Assembly (NCBI GenBank): GCA_014058105.1
Contig: JACGCM010000715.1
Span: forward strand, 4,650,001-4,714,000
Origin: Kingdonia uniflora
Taxonomy: Eukaryota; Streptophyta; Magnoliopsida; Ranunculales; Circaeasteraceae
Length of the DNA stretch: 64,000 nucleotides
Direction: 5' to 3'
The stretch's first letter is position 1. The number at the start of each line of letters is the position of its first letter. A program made the translations under genes and the position numbers. The notes beneath the pieces are model-generated. The model was not told the origin of the DNA and did not search any database. It saw only the letters and a list, made by a program, of their open reading frames with translations. Shown piece by piece: positions 20,590-31,882 of this stretch.

Positions 20590-21960
20590 GTAAGAAGTCT
20601 CCACTCCTTCCTTGTAATCCATTCAGCTAGCTTGTCAAATGCTTTGGGGGGTGGATCTTCTATAACTTCCTCTGTAAGATCAGGATCGTACTCCTCCCAC
20701 TCGGGATCTTCCACTAAAAAATATGTGAGAAAATTGGTAACGGCCTGACCCTTTACGGAATGACATTGCTCAAACTTAATATCATGTTCTTCCAAACCGA
20801 CTGACCATTGTTGTACTCTCCTTGATTTTCCTTTGTTGGACAGAACCTCCCGAAGTGGGTAGTTTGTCATAACGTTGACTGAATGAGCTTGAAAGTAGTG
20901 CTTGAGTTTGTGTGAATTATAAACAAGTGTGAGAAGAAGTTTCTCAATTTTAGAATACCTCATTTCTGCTCGAGTAAGGGTTTTACTGATGAAGTAGGCT
21001 GGTTTCTCAATTTTTCCTTCAAGCCGAAAGAGAGCCGAGCTGATTAAAGTATCTGTAACGGCAAAGTAGATAATCAGTTCCTCATTATTTATTGGGGTGC
21101 CCATTTTGGGTGATCTCCCCAAATAGGTTTTGAGATCTTGAAAAGCTATTTTACATTCTGATGTTCATTGGACCTCTGCATTTGGTTAAACTGTTCCTTG
21201 TTTATTATAATTGCAGAGTAGTAGGGATAACCAATGACAGCAGTCTGAAGATTTTGAAGCGAAACGGTTGATAGCGGAAATCTTGTCGACAAATTTCTTA
21301 ACGTCTTTAATCATTTTTGGAGATGACATGTTGAGGAGAGCTCGAATCTTATCTCAATCAGCCTCAATCCCTTTCTTGCTAGTAAAGTGGCTGAGAAATC
21401 GACTTAAATGTACTCCGAATTGACACTTATCAGGATTGAGATGCATCCTGCAAGATCAAAGACTGTTAAATATTGTGTTAAGATCTGAAATGTAGTTGGC
21501 TGATTGTATGCTCTTGCACAAGAGATCGTCAACGTAGACTTCCACGACTCTTCCAAAATGTTCTTTGAACATAGTAGTCATCAACCGTTGATAAGTTGCG
21601 CCTGCATTTTTGAGACCGAAGGGCATGACTTTGTAGTAGTAAAGTCCTCTTTCAATGATGAAAATGGTATTTTCTTGATCTTCTTCAAAGAGTAAAATAT
21701 GACTGTATCCAGAAGCAACGTCCATCATAGATAAGAGTTTGTGACCTACTGTGGAATCAAGGATTTGATGAATATTGGGAAGAGGAAAACTGTCCTTTGA
21801 AGTATGTTTCTTTAGATCAGTGAAATCTACATAAAATCGTACTTTTCCATTCTTCTTTGGGATAGCGACGATGTTGGATATCCAATCTAGATATTTGGCT
21901 ACTCGAGTGAATCCTACTTTGATAAATTTCTCGATCTCCATGTTAACTTCATCCCAAAGT
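20590..21960 (-). pseudogene. reverse transcriptase and RNase H of Tat element B
   Basis: RT at 21456-21941 is the longest preserved piece (161 residues): VAIPKKNGKVRFYVDFTDL, FPLPNIHQILDSTVGHKLLS, then MMDVASGYSHI with the first Asp, VMPFGLKNAGATYQRLM, and VYVDDLLCKS with the YVDD active site. RNase H at 20511-21122 has NNEELIIYFAVTD, KPAYFISKTLTRAEMRYSKI and YNSHKLKHYFQAHS. The segment between them is degenerate, so RT and RNase H are no longer in one frame. In the living family this polyprotein makes cDNA in virus-like particles. Confidence 0.9.
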
Positions 21961-22479
21961 TGAGGTCATAGTCATCGTTATTTCAATTTTACCGCCGTGG
22001 CATTGATGTTGATGGCTAATTTGTGACATGCCTTGGCCAGATCGGCCCCATGCATCTCTTTGATAGTCTACGCAAAAATGTCTCGATTTAGTCGTAAGAA
22101 CTGAATAAGAGCATTTTTTCTTACTGAACCAGCTTAGAACCGATGAAAGTACCTCTTCTAGGTCCATCAATGTTGATAAATTCTGTGGGCTCTCCTATAG
22201 AAGGCTAATCGTTGAGGTGATCAGCTTTCTGTAATTGCTATGCAGCGTATCAGTCTGAGGTATCTAGAATTGCTAAGACGGTATTTTCACAAGCCTGAGA
22301 AAGCTTTTGAATATCCTTGATTTTATAGATACCATCGTTGTATTTGAAGTGGAGTGCTTGATTATAGGTGGAAGTGATTGCTTCCATGTTGTGAATCCAG
22401 CAGCGGCCCATAATCCAGAGATAACGAGATCTTGCATTGATTACATAGAAGATGACGTCGATGGTGGCTGCTCCTGCGG

Positions 22480-22690
22480 TAATAGGTAAGATTATCTTGG
22501 CTACTAGCTCTTCTTCTAAACCATTGAATCTACTGATATTAGTGTCACTCAGAGTAACTTATTCAGACAATCCCATTTGGTCGATAATACATTTCAATAC
22601 CGCTTCCAGTATTAATCATCATTGTGTGCATGACAAACTTTTTCATCTTGAACATTATGACTAATGCATCATAATATAGAGATTTGACAT
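22480..22690 (-). pseudogene. aspartic protease of Tat element B
   Basis: The minus strand reads HTMMINTGSGIEMYY, where the catalytic motif usually seen as IDTGSS is changed to INTGSG, so the active Asp is lost. Downstream, LSDTNISRFNGLEEEL and LPITAGAATIDVIFYV follow the usual protease order. Frames change several times. The downstream linker (22100-22370) has IDGPRRGTFIGSKL. Confidence 0.7.
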
Positions 22691-23003
22691 GACTAATACC
22701 ATAATTTTCAAATGAGAACCCAAGCTGGCGATTGCTCGACTCCGGTAGAAGTTTGGCTTCTTTATCTTGAGGTTTGAGACCACTGCATTACGATAATCTC
22801 CTACGCTTGAATTTGTTAGAGTTGGTGATCTGATGGATTTCGATCACGTTGTTGTGGCGCATATGGTAAAGATGCTTCACCTCAGCTTGATCATCGACCT
22901 GGACAACTTCAAGCTATTTCTTATAGCTGCCATCCTTGTATAATTCCAGGTCGATAATATATTCGAACATTTATCCCTCCTTGAAAATGTATTCCAGGAA
23001 CCT

Positions 23004-24510
23004 CTATAAAACATAGTAATTATCAGTAGAATAATGGTTTTCCTTATAATGCATGCAGTACGGTTGGTTCTCTATTGGTTCCAATGGTTGAGAGAGACGG
23101 TAGAGCTTATCCTTTGAGAGTATTGGAAAAATTGCAGAGATTCGAACATTCATCTTTGAGAGGACCAGTTTGATTTGTGAACCGCCTTTCCGAAGGTTAC
23201 CAGTATTTCCCATGGAGCGCTTTTGGTCACCCTGATCCTCCTTTGGTTCAGTGCTTCAATCTATAGATGGACCTTTCATGGTAAGGATGGATTTAGTAAA
23301 TTTATGCCTTTCTGACATCATCATTTCTAGGTCGACGTAACTATTGACCTTGGTGATCATATCTTCCAAGGTCACAGGTTTTTTGAGGAAGAGGTTCTCT
23401 TTGTCTTTGCAGTCGAGCTGGAGCGCGTTGGCAAAAGCAGTAGCAATTATTTTCTGATCAAGATTGTATATATTTTGCGCGAGTTCCAAAAGCTTTTTTG
23501 CAAAGGCCTCGAACTTCTCCCCTTGTGACTGTTTGAGACTAATAAGAGAATATAAATTCCCTTCTTTATCTCTGTTGTGAGCATATGTCTTGTTAAATTG
23601 TTTCTGCAGTTGGTCGAATGTGTATATAGAGTCTTCAGGTAGAAAGTGGAACCATCGGAGCGATTCCTCCTGCAGACTTGTGGTGAACAAATGGCAGAGG
23701 ATGTGGATGAGATTGGAATACAGCCCCAAGGAATCACGGTATTGTTGATTATGCTCCTTTGGATCGGTGCCCTTGTATTTGCAAATTTTTGGAGTATGAA
23801 AACCTTACAGTATTTTTGTATCAAATAGTTCTTTGGCGATTAGACTTCCTTGCAACTTGGTAAGTTCATCTATAATGCCCAAAACTTGTACTTCGATCAA
23901 CTCCTTAATACGCTGATCCATATGCTCTTGTGTGACATAATGAAACGTCGGTTGAGTGGCTTGACGAGGAGGTTACAGATTGTGAGTACCAGTGCCTTCA
24001 CTCAAACGATCAAGTACTGAAACTCGAGGTTGAGGTCGTTGTTCTTCCTCTTGACGTATAGAAAATTGGTGACCTTGGCTGATCTCAGATTGAACTTCGC
24101 CACCCAAATGAATGGAAGGTTAATGTTGGTGTTGAATCTTTTTGGAAATGACTTTGTTGGTGGCTCCTAGAGGTGCCAATCTTTCTCGTACAGAAACTTG
24201 GGAGGCTTCTGGTAATTGATCCTGATTTCTTGTTAGAGGAACCTGCAGAGTATTTTGTAGTACTTGCAAGGCAGTCTGTATTATTATCATCTGGTCTTCA
24301 TGTCGTTTGAGCACTGTCAAACGATATTCTCATTCGGCATCAAGCTCCTTCTCACGGAGCTCTTGGTCAAGAGTTAATTGAAGTTCGAGCTCATTGCATT
24401 TCTCTGTTTCATTGTTGTGATTCACCCGCAGCTCTATAAGTTATTCCGGCTTAATAGAAAGATCGAGCTGGATTCTGGTTGCTGGTCATCTAGAAGTCAC
24501 CATGATTAAA
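23004..24510 (-). pseudogene. gag of Tat element B
   Basis: The central capsid-like part at 23256-23729 reads SLQEESLRWFHFLPEDSIYT, FDQLQKQFNKTYAHNRDKEG, LISLKQSQGEKFEAFAKKLL and VTLEDMITKVNSYVDLEMMM, the retrotransposon gag pattern of Tat elements. The downstream piece at 23004-23213 has CMHYKENHYSTDNYYV, the degenerate counterpart of the CX2HX(n) segment that follows gag in this lineage. The N-terminal region (24120-24500) is charged (HEDQMIIIQTALQVLQ) and poorly preserved. At least one frame break between pieces. Confidence 0.75.
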
Positions 24511-24560
24511 ATTTGTAGTATAGTGAATGTATGCCTTATGATATCGTGAAAATGATTTCT

Positions 24561-24580
24561 TTCCCACAGACGGTGCCAAA
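24561..24580 (-). other. primer binding site of Tat element B
   Basis: Next to the LTR end the minus strand reads ATTTGGCACCGTCTGTGGGA, one change from the TGGCGCCGTCTGTGGGA primer binding site common in plant Tat-type gypsy elements. It places the 5' LTR border at 24581 and proves the minus orientation. Confidence 0.85.
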
Positions 24581-25154
24581 TGTAATGTCCTAATTCCATG
24601 AGCTTGAAGTGGCTTGGAATTAGCTCTTACACTAATGTACCTCTGAATAAAATCTAATAAAAAACAAAAAATAACAAAGGCTATTTAGCGTGGAAAACCT
24701 CTGAATAGGTAAAATCCACGACCTCGAGTTGAGGGTTTTTATAATAGTAACTTGTATTGCTTGAGGCAGATTCCTTATTACAAGTGATCTCTCAACTTGG
24801 AAATTCTTGATCTTGCAAATAAGCGGTTTAAAGTTTTGAGAATCTAGAAAATGTAGTTTCTTCTGGAACTTCTTCTTTATATATACTTTCTCCACAGTTC
24901 TTCATCGTGCTAAAGCACGTTCTTCGAATAATATGGTTAGTGGCAATTGACTTAGTAACTGTTGAGTTTGTGAGAGATAGGTGTCTTTGACTTGTTCAAT
25001 TTTTTTTGTTTGAACCCACGCTCTTCAGAAGTTTGTGTAGTAGGTGGCAATGTTGACTATTGAAGTCATGCGAAGAATGCGCGAGTCCGTCATGGAGGTA
25101 GTTCGAACTTGGAAACAACTTGATTTGGGTAAGGTCGAGGGGTAGGCCCCTACA
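24581..25154 (-). repeat. 5' LTR of Tat element B, 574 bp
   Basis: It starts TGTAGGGGCC on the minus strand (25154 downward) and ends ATTACA next to the PBS, giving the TG...CA termini. Its part above about 24819 aligns with the partial LTR of copy A at 1-377. A minus-strand TATATAAAGAAG motif near 24880 is a plausible promoter TATA box. Confidence 0.85.
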
Positions 25155-25329
25155 AAGGGCTTTAGAATTGAGGGCTTTAAGACTAAATTATCCTTTAACA
25201 TATTTTCCTGAAGTACCCTTACTCCACTAATAAGTTAATAGATCTCGTCTATCCATCTCGCTCTATCATTAAATATCAGCCCCTCTTTGTCTTTCCCTTG
25301 TGGGCTGTTTTTCTATGCGAAAAACACCT
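25155..25329. other. spacer between Tat element B and copia element D
   Basis: 175 bases of AT-rich sequence with no frame or repeat I recognise. Confidence 0.5.
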
Positions 25330-26224
25330 TTCTTGGATAATATATAGATGTTAGTAAAGTACCAACATAAGAGAGATTATCTAGTTGAAGGAACAGTTAT
25401 CCCACGAGTTTTCTATGAAGGATTTGGGTACAGCAAAACAAGTTATTGGTGTGTGTATCACGAGACAGAAAGCGGCTAGAATTAAAGTTATCTCAAGCTG
25501 AGTACATCAGCAAAGTACTTAAGCGGTTTAATATGGATGATTCTAAGGTCTATAGTACACCAAAGCAGTATTGTCCTAAGACGCAGACGGATCGCGATAA
25601 AATACGGAAGGTTCCTTATTCATCAACGGTTGGTACGTTATGTACGCTATGATTTGTACGAGACCGGATATTGTCCAAACAGTGGCAGTTAGTAGTTGGT
25701 ATATGAGTAATCTAGGCAAGGAGCATTGAAGAATTGTGAAATGGATAATTAGGTATTTAAAGGGGACTTAAGAAATGACATTATGTTATGGGGGTTCTCA
25801 GATATGCTTACAGGGTTTCATTGATTATGATATGGCGGGTGACATTGATAGGCGGAAGAGTACTCGTAAGTTAGTATTTATATTGGGAAGCGGTGTGGTT
25901 ACTTAGGATTCGTGGCTATAGAAGATAGTATCTTTGTCTACGACGGATGCAGAATATGTTACGGTTACTAAAGCTTGCGAGGATATGGTTTGGCTTAAAG
26001 GGTTGATGAAAAAGATTGGCAAAGAACATCTTCCTAAGTTGTATAATGATAGTCAAAGCACGATACACTTAGTGAAGATTACATCTATTTACTCTACGAC
26101 CAAGCATATTGATATTCGAGAACATTATATTTGCTCGCTCCTTAAGGACGTTGTGTTGAAACTTGAGAAGATTCATACTGATGTGAATTCAACCGATATA
26201 TTTTCAAAGGTGGTGGCATTCTAG
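25330..26224 (+). pseudogene. copia element D: RT C-terminus and RNase H
   Basis: The plus strand reads MKDLGTAKQVIG, then LSQAEYISKVLKRFNMDDSK and VYSTPKQY, the end of copia RT, with a frame change near 25440. The LMYAMICTRPDI region at about 25640 is in a shifted frame. RNase H at 25934-26224 has LSTTDAEYVTVTKACEDMVW, the copia S.TEAEY motif, with NDSQSTIHL, TKHIDIREHYI and HTDVNSTDIFSK. In-frame stops near 25740 and 25770 and the lost start make it dead. Confidence 0.9.
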
Positions 26225-26330
26225 AAGTTGATGACGTGTTCAACTTCTGAGGGTATTTATGATTAAAGGTCCGGTAAGCGCGAGCAATTCATTATTGAGG
26301 ATCTGGATATGGGTTACAGTAGATTCGATT

Positions 26331-26350
26331 TCAAGTGGGAGATTGTTAAG
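26331..26350 (+). other. polypurine tract region of copia element D
   Basis: TCAAGTGGGAGATTGTTAAG directly precedes the TGATGAAC at 26351 that also forms the outer end of the LTR in element E. AAGTGGGAGATTG is the usual PPT form in plant copia elements. Confidence 0.75.
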
Positions 26351-26510
26351 TGATGAACTCGAATTATGTTCATTAGAGTTCGTGGGACGAACAAGGGTTG
26401 AAGAACGGAGGAAAAGATCATTCGGATGATTTTTCGGTGTTCTACTCGGATAAGACTTTGTTCTGTTCAAACAGAAGAGGTAGAATATGCTCTGTTCAAA
26501 TAAACTTTTG
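26351..26510 (+). repeat. 3' LTR of copia element D (truncated)
   Basis: TGATGAACTCGAATTATGTT and the following about 150 bases match the reverse complement of 38980-39130 at roughly nine in ten positions by eye. Similarity fades after about 26510, so about 200 bp of LTR is deleted or too diverged to see. Confidence 0.8.
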
Positions 26511-28654
26511 TGTTTGTGTGAGCTACTCAAGGTACAGCATTCAATACTCTCTTGCATAATGATTGCATCTTACTGGCCATATCTTAATTTCTTTTCCATA
26601 CATAATTTTACATTACCTCTACTTACACTTAATTATTTATTGACCAATAAATATGTAGTTGAAGAAAAATGATACTCACTGCTAACATGTTGGAGGAGCA
26701 GTACTATTGAAGTAATAAAATCATACTCTTTCTACAACCAGTGATAACCCCCAACAATATCGTATTTTATTTGTTAGACCATTGGTACAAATTAATAGCA
26801 CAATGAGTTCATCAATGTAACCTAATTGAATCAAAATAAAATAAATTTAAAATAAAGCAATAAAACGGATATCATCTTTTGGCGACATCAACAAAACCAC
26901 CGAAAATTTAAATAGAAAGAGTAGCAAAATTACTCTTTTTCCATGCACCACCACCTTACCATATTTGCCTTCTGGTGCAAGTGATTGAACATGAAAAAAA
27001 ATACATCTGATTATGGCAAGGTCAATTGGGCAAACACTCTTTCGAGTGCAATCGACCAAACCACTTTCAGTTGTTGATCTCAAAAATCACAAGCCATTAC
27101 AGCTGAAATATCTGAAAATATAATTGTTAAGAAAATGAATACTCAATGCAAAATAGAATAAAATATGAACATCGATCATATTAAAACTACACCAATTTGG
27201 AAAAAAAATAATTCCAACCCCATATTGCACAAATTATGAGAAAAAAAATCCACCCTCAGAAAAAATATGGGTAAAGTATCTTATAACATGCCTAATGAAG
27301 ACAAGTTAAAATACGTATAAATAACCACCTAAAGATAGGCATATACCATAACTACTTACAACTCTAATGGATTAAATAAACATCTCTTTGATTCTACTGG
27401 TGGTCTACAACCCGTTAATTTTGGACGAATCCTTCCACCATCCAAAATAATAATGAATTATGTTAGCAGACCCCGGCCCAAACGCATATCTCACACTAAT
27501 AGGGAATAAAATATTTACACTTACCAATAAACTAGTATATAATAAAACATATAACTTCACTAAAGAAGCTAGAACATTGTCGTTTAAGGTTGTATTTCTC
27601 CTAGTGATAAATAGATTGAAAAATGTGAAAGTTGATCCAAATAGTTAGCCAAGGCAAGAATTGTCTCATACAAGAAAGTTATAATTCTCTATAAGAGTCG
27701 CCAGAGTCAGATAAAATGCCAACACCACTTAGATGTACACACTCGATGCAACTCGTATTGTACAAGATTCACAAATCAGAATCAACCGTAGATACACTAA
27801 AATTAATTATGGACCTCTATGACATAACTGTCAGCTTGTTAACCGTTTCAACATATGGTTCACAAACAACAAAACGTAGACCTACGATGTCATACTCATA
27901 ACCATGTCTACAAAGTTAAAAACAATGAAATGAAATCTACACTTCAAACTTCAATAATAGTTTAGCCGATGCCCAACCCAACTTATGAAACTTCTAACCT
28001 CCAAAAAAATAAGGTATCTTGTCAAACAAATATGGATATGCAAACAATCCACAGAAAAATTGATAACTCGCATACAACAAATGACTAATTCTTAAACCGC
28101 GAAATTATAATCAACTTGAGATTAATATCCACATTCTCACAATAAGAGCTAAACTACAACTCAAGCCTCTCTCACCCCACCAAACGAGACACTCCATCTA
28201 AAACAGACAATGACAACTCCGTCTACAAGGATTTTAACTCAGAAATTCCTAAAGATAAAAGATAAGAATATTTCTCAAGGCTCTGATTATTGACTTCACT
28301 ACAGGGTATTAAGAGATTAATACCATAACAAACAACAAGGGGAAAACACAAAACACCAAGGAATCATCCTAACTCGCTCTAAGAATTTACTCAACATAAG
28401 AGTAGAAAAACAGAGATAGGAGTTAACATTAAGGCTCTGCTTCATCATTATCACTTGAATTATAATGTTCTGCCACCTAATGCTGAATTCTACAGTAGTT
28501 AAAAATAAAAATTGAAAGTAATTAGTAAGGTATTGATGTTAGTTTTACGATTTTAGGAAATAATTAGTTATGTTTGCTTACACGTTTGCGGAAGCTGATG
28601 ATGACTCTCCAATTTGAAATTTTTGCTTATACTCTAATATATGAGCTCTCGTAT
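26511..28654. other. 2.1 kb unassigned, AT-rich
   Basis: No transposon protein motif, terminal repeat or RNA gene recognised. The best frame is on the minus strand at 26847-27083 (GLVDCTRKSVCPIDLAIIRC, GKYGKVVVHGKRVILL), which looks more protein-like than its surroundings but matches no family I know. Around 27640-27900 there are GT/AG-like signals on the minus strand beside a short frame (ECVHLSGVGILSDSGDS). It could hold exons of a decayed host gene or an unrecognised element. Confidence 0.4.
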
Positions 28655-28893
28655 TCTTGATAAAACAACAATGGTCCGCATTACGTTTTGAAAATCCATT
28701 ACTTGACATAAACTGGTCAAACTTCAAATACCAATGCCTCGGTGTTTGTTTCAAATGATATAAGCTCTTCGTGAGCCTGATAAAACAACAGTGATCCGCA
28801 TTAGTTTTTGAAAAACCATTACTAGACATAAACTGATCGAACTTCAAATACCACTGCCTCTGTGCTTGTTTCAAACGATATAAGCTCTTCATG
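28578..28893 (-). pseudogene. copia element E: RT middle segment with an in-frame tandem duplication
   Basis: Minus-strand MKSLYRLKQAQRQWYLKFDQ FMSSNGFSK is the conserved copia RT segment KSLYGLKQAPRQWY. It is followed after 120 bases by a second copy, KSLYHLKQTPRHWYLKFDQF, so about 40 residues are duplicated in frame. After the second copy the family match ends and unrelated residues (QKFQIGESSSASANV) follow. The upstream RT half lies beyond the hAT insertion at 29825. Confidence 0.85.
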
Positions 28894-29824
28894 AGCCTAC
28901 ACAGTGGCGGAGCCGGGATTATTGGTTGGGGGGGGGGGGGGGGGCAGGAATTTATTGGGGGTTTGGGGGCGGTAGCTCCCCAAAATTTTTTTGAAAGGCT
29001 AACAAAAAAACCAACACAACATTTTTAAAAATGAGAGTAATGCTTAGCTAATCCAATAGTCATCACTAGAAACATTTCTAATCACAAACATTTCAGTTGT
29101 GCCAAGCACGGCCTTAGTTTATCTTTTATCACTCTTACAAACTTGTAAACACTTTCTCTCTAGCTCAAGCAAACTAGAATTCCAAAAAAATCGTAAAACT
29201 AAATTATTTCAGAGAAAACAGAAGACTGGACCAACCTTCACTGTTCTTGTGAAAAGTAAGCGGTATTAAATCCGCTTGTTTGAGCGGAACTCCGGTAACT
29301 GGATGTTTCCCATATTTCTTATAAATGGCATTATCTGCCTGAATGAATCAAACGCCACATCAACTCATCCTCTTTCACAGTTTCACTAAATTCAGAAAAT
29401 ACAAACTTACATCAATTCAAAGACGCTGCCATCCCTCGTGCAAACCACGTCCTCAAAGGAGGTAAATGTGAGCCTAATAAGATGAAAATTACACATTATG
29501 GTATCAAATTATACAAATCAAATTATCAAATTAAATTAGAATTAACCATTAGGGTTTATGGAGTTAGAGAGAGAGAGAGCTTACGCGCAGCAATAGAAGG
29601 GGAGGCGTTTGAAAGGAGTAGAGAGCTCTTTAGATTTGGCACCACCCCATTCGGTAGCCCACTCTGTCTTTGTTATAAACATATCCTTACTGTGTTGCTT
29701 CTTCCCCATTGCTAACAACATTATTTTTTTGTTTCTAGGCTAACAATTTTTATTTTTTTTCATTTTAAAAGAAAACTGAGTGGTGCCCCCACTGGTCCTC
29801 ACGTGGTCCGCCCCTGAGCCAACA
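28894..29824. mobile_element. non-autonomous hAT element, 915 bp
   Basis: The ends are CAGTGGCGGAGC at 28902 and, in reverse complement, CAGGGGCGGACC at 29816, the short imperfect terminal inverted repeats typical of plant hAT elements. The flanks are AGCCTACA (28894-28901) and AGCCAACA (29817-29824), an 8-bp target duplication with one mismatch. It splits the copia RT between DYLVC and KSLYRLKQ. It has no transposase: the frame at 29482-29715 has no hAT motif. A run of 17 G starts at 28928. Confidence 0.9.
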
Positions 29825-30010
29825 CACTAGATAATCTTTCCCTTTAACTGCATAACCTTCTGGCTGTTTGATATAAAATTTTTCATCAAGGTTGCCATGA
29901 AGAAATTTTGTCTTGACATCATGCTGCTCAAGATGTAAATCTTCAACTGTAACTATATTCATTAACCTGAATAGTAGACATCTTCATAAAAGGAGCAAAA
30001 AATCTCACAA
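29825..30010 (-). pseudogene. copia element E: RT N-terminal segment
   Basis: The minus strand reads VEDLHLEQHDVKTKFLHGNL, the copia motif QxDVKTAFLHGxL with the first catalytic Asp, followed by EKFYIKQPEGYAVKGKDYLV. It joins in order with the RT part beyond the hAT element. Further upstream, 30010-30470 holds degenerate RT start sequence (minus-strand GFKARLVVKG-like). Confidence 0.85.
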
Positions 30011-30499
30011 AAATTATTGCCATCTTTTTGCTAAAAGCCCTTCACCACAAGTCTAGCCTTGAATCTCCTAGAACCATCAGATTCCTGTTTTAGTATGTTT
30101 ACCCACTTGTTGCGCAATGCTCTCTTCCCTTTCGGTAGCCGAACTTTATCTCAAGCTCGATTTACTGACAATGATTGCATCTCATCATCCATAGCAAGCT
30201 CCCACTCTCTCTTGGATTTCACATCTAAAGCTTCCTTTTAACTTTCTAGTTCACCACCATCCGTAAGTAACAAGTAATATCAGGATTTAACGTACCTAGC
30301 TAGATTTTTATGTTTCTCAGCTCTTTTCAAAGTGCTACTGGAATGTCTAGATCATTAGGTTCATCACTTTAATCCGGTGTATCATACTCAAACACGACTT
30401 CTTCAACTTCTCGAGAGGGTTTAAATTCAATGTCGACACTTTCTACTGCTTCACTTTGATTCCTTTCCATAATTACTTTGAAGTCTTTATACAGAACTT

Positions 30500-31378
30500 C
30501 CTCATTAAATGTAACATTTCAGCTCCGGATGACTTTCCGATTCTTCGAATCCCAAAATCAATACCCAAACTCATCACCACCATATCCAATGAATATGCAC
30601 TTCGTTGACTTTACATCCAACTTGGTCCTTGTATCTGAAGTATCAACCACATATGAGGTACAACTGAAAATAAGCAAGTGAGAAAGATTTACCTCTTTAC
30701 CGGTCCATGCTTCTTCGGGCAATCCAAAGTCAAAAGTCATCGAGGGGCATCTGTCTATTAAGTACGCCACCGTACTAACCGCATCTACCTAAATTTTGTT
30801 TTACAATCCAACATTGAGTCTCATACTCCTCGCTTTCTCGTTTAAGGTTTGGTTCATGCGCTCTATAACACTATTTTGTTTTGGTGTTCGGGGAATAGTC
30901 TTATGTCGTTTAATCCTATTTAAAGTGCAAAAGTCTTCAAACTCATCACTACATTACTCACCCTCGTTATCCAACCTAAGACACTTCAGTTTCAAGCCGG
31001 TTTCTATTTCAACTAGAGCCTTTTACTTATTGAACTTATCAAACACATCCGATTTGCTCTTCACAAAGTAGACCCACAGTTTAGAAGTAGCATCATCGAT
31101 GAAAGTAACATAATAATAAGAACCACCAAGAGAGTACACCTTGGCTTGCCCCTAAACATTTGTATGAGCAAGATCCAGCTTTTCAGGCTTCCTTGTTCTT
31201 CCAATTAAAACTAAACCTCTTCCGTTTCTTGAGAGCACACTCTTCACAAAGCTTAAAATTAACCTCGTCAAGACCCTCTAGCTTTCCCTTACTAACCATC
31301 ATCTTCATCCCTTTCTCACTTATGTGATCGAGCCGTTTATGCTAAGTACTTGTATTAATCCCTGGAGTGGTTACATAA
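30500..31378 (-). pseudogene. copia element E: GAG-pre-integrase and integrase
   Basis: The minus strand has HKRLDHISEKGMKMMVSKGK LEGL and CEECALKKRKRFSF (zinc-binding pre-integrase). In the core, SLGGSYYYVTFIDDATSKLW carries the first Asp, KLKCLRLDNEGE the second and NSVIERMNQTLNEKARSMRL the Glu. The C-terminal part at 30558-30770 reads AYLIDRCPS, PEEAWTGKEVNLSHL and CIFIGYGGDEFGY. Several frame changes and stops occur. Upstream it is cut at 31389 by the MULE. Confidence 0.85.
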
Positions 31379-31389
31379 ATAGTGGAAAT

Positions 31390-31450
31390 AGAAATTTTAA
31401 ATACACCCCAAACTTTAGAAGCTCACCCCATCCCATCATTTTTAATTTAA
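31390..31450 (+). repeat. left terminal inverted repeat of MULE-OTU
   Basis: Reads AGAAATTTTAAATACACCCC AAACTTTAGAAGCTCACCCC from 31390 and pairs with 37470-37531 in reverse complement with few mismatches over about 45 bases. AAGCTCACCC recurs again near 31523, echoing a second GGGGTGAGTTTAAAG on the right. Confidence 0.85.
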
Positions 31451-31882
31451 TTCCAATTTTTAATATTTAAAGACATGTTCTCAAAATAAATAAAAAAACT
31501 ATTTTTCATTCTAAAAGCTCACCCACTCCTAATTCCTATTACTAAATTCTCTTACCTTATCTCTCTTAAACACTACAAAATTTGGAACTTGTATACACTC
31601 AACTCCCTAATAAGAAAAATAAAGACATTCAAACATAACTATACAACTAAGAAATTTATTCAAATAATATCCAATAGTAAACTTATAAACTAAAAACATC
31701 AATCAACACCATTGTTTGAATATTTAAACTAAACAGTTTCAACAAAAAAAATTCCTATGAATCGACTATAAATGAATTAGTCCTTGCCTAAATCAATATG
31801 TGAATCCGACATTGTAACTATATCCCATAATATCTTGGAATTGCTGTATTCGAAGTAGGTAAGGCTCATCCCATCCACATGC

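Larger units (their letters stand above)
17968..25154 (-). mobile_element. Ty3/gypsy Tat-lineage retrotransposon B, 3' LTR missing
   Basis: A minus-strand element with 5' LTR (24581-25154), PBS, gag, protease, RT, RNase H, second RNase H, integrase, repeat array and only the last part of the antisense aORF. Over the shared parts it is colinear with copy A (7 kb of aORF tail, array, integrase, RNase H and RT), so both are copies of one family. The rest of the aORF, the PPT and the 3' LTR are missing beyond 17968, where LINE 2 is fused. Confidence 0.9.
25330..26510 (+). mobile_element. Ty1/copia element D, 3' fragment
   Basis: Contains the C-terminal half of RT, RNase H, a polypurine tract and the first about 160 bp of a 3' LTR that matches the LTR of copia element E in reverse complement. 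Everything upstream of RT is missing. Confidence 0.85.
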
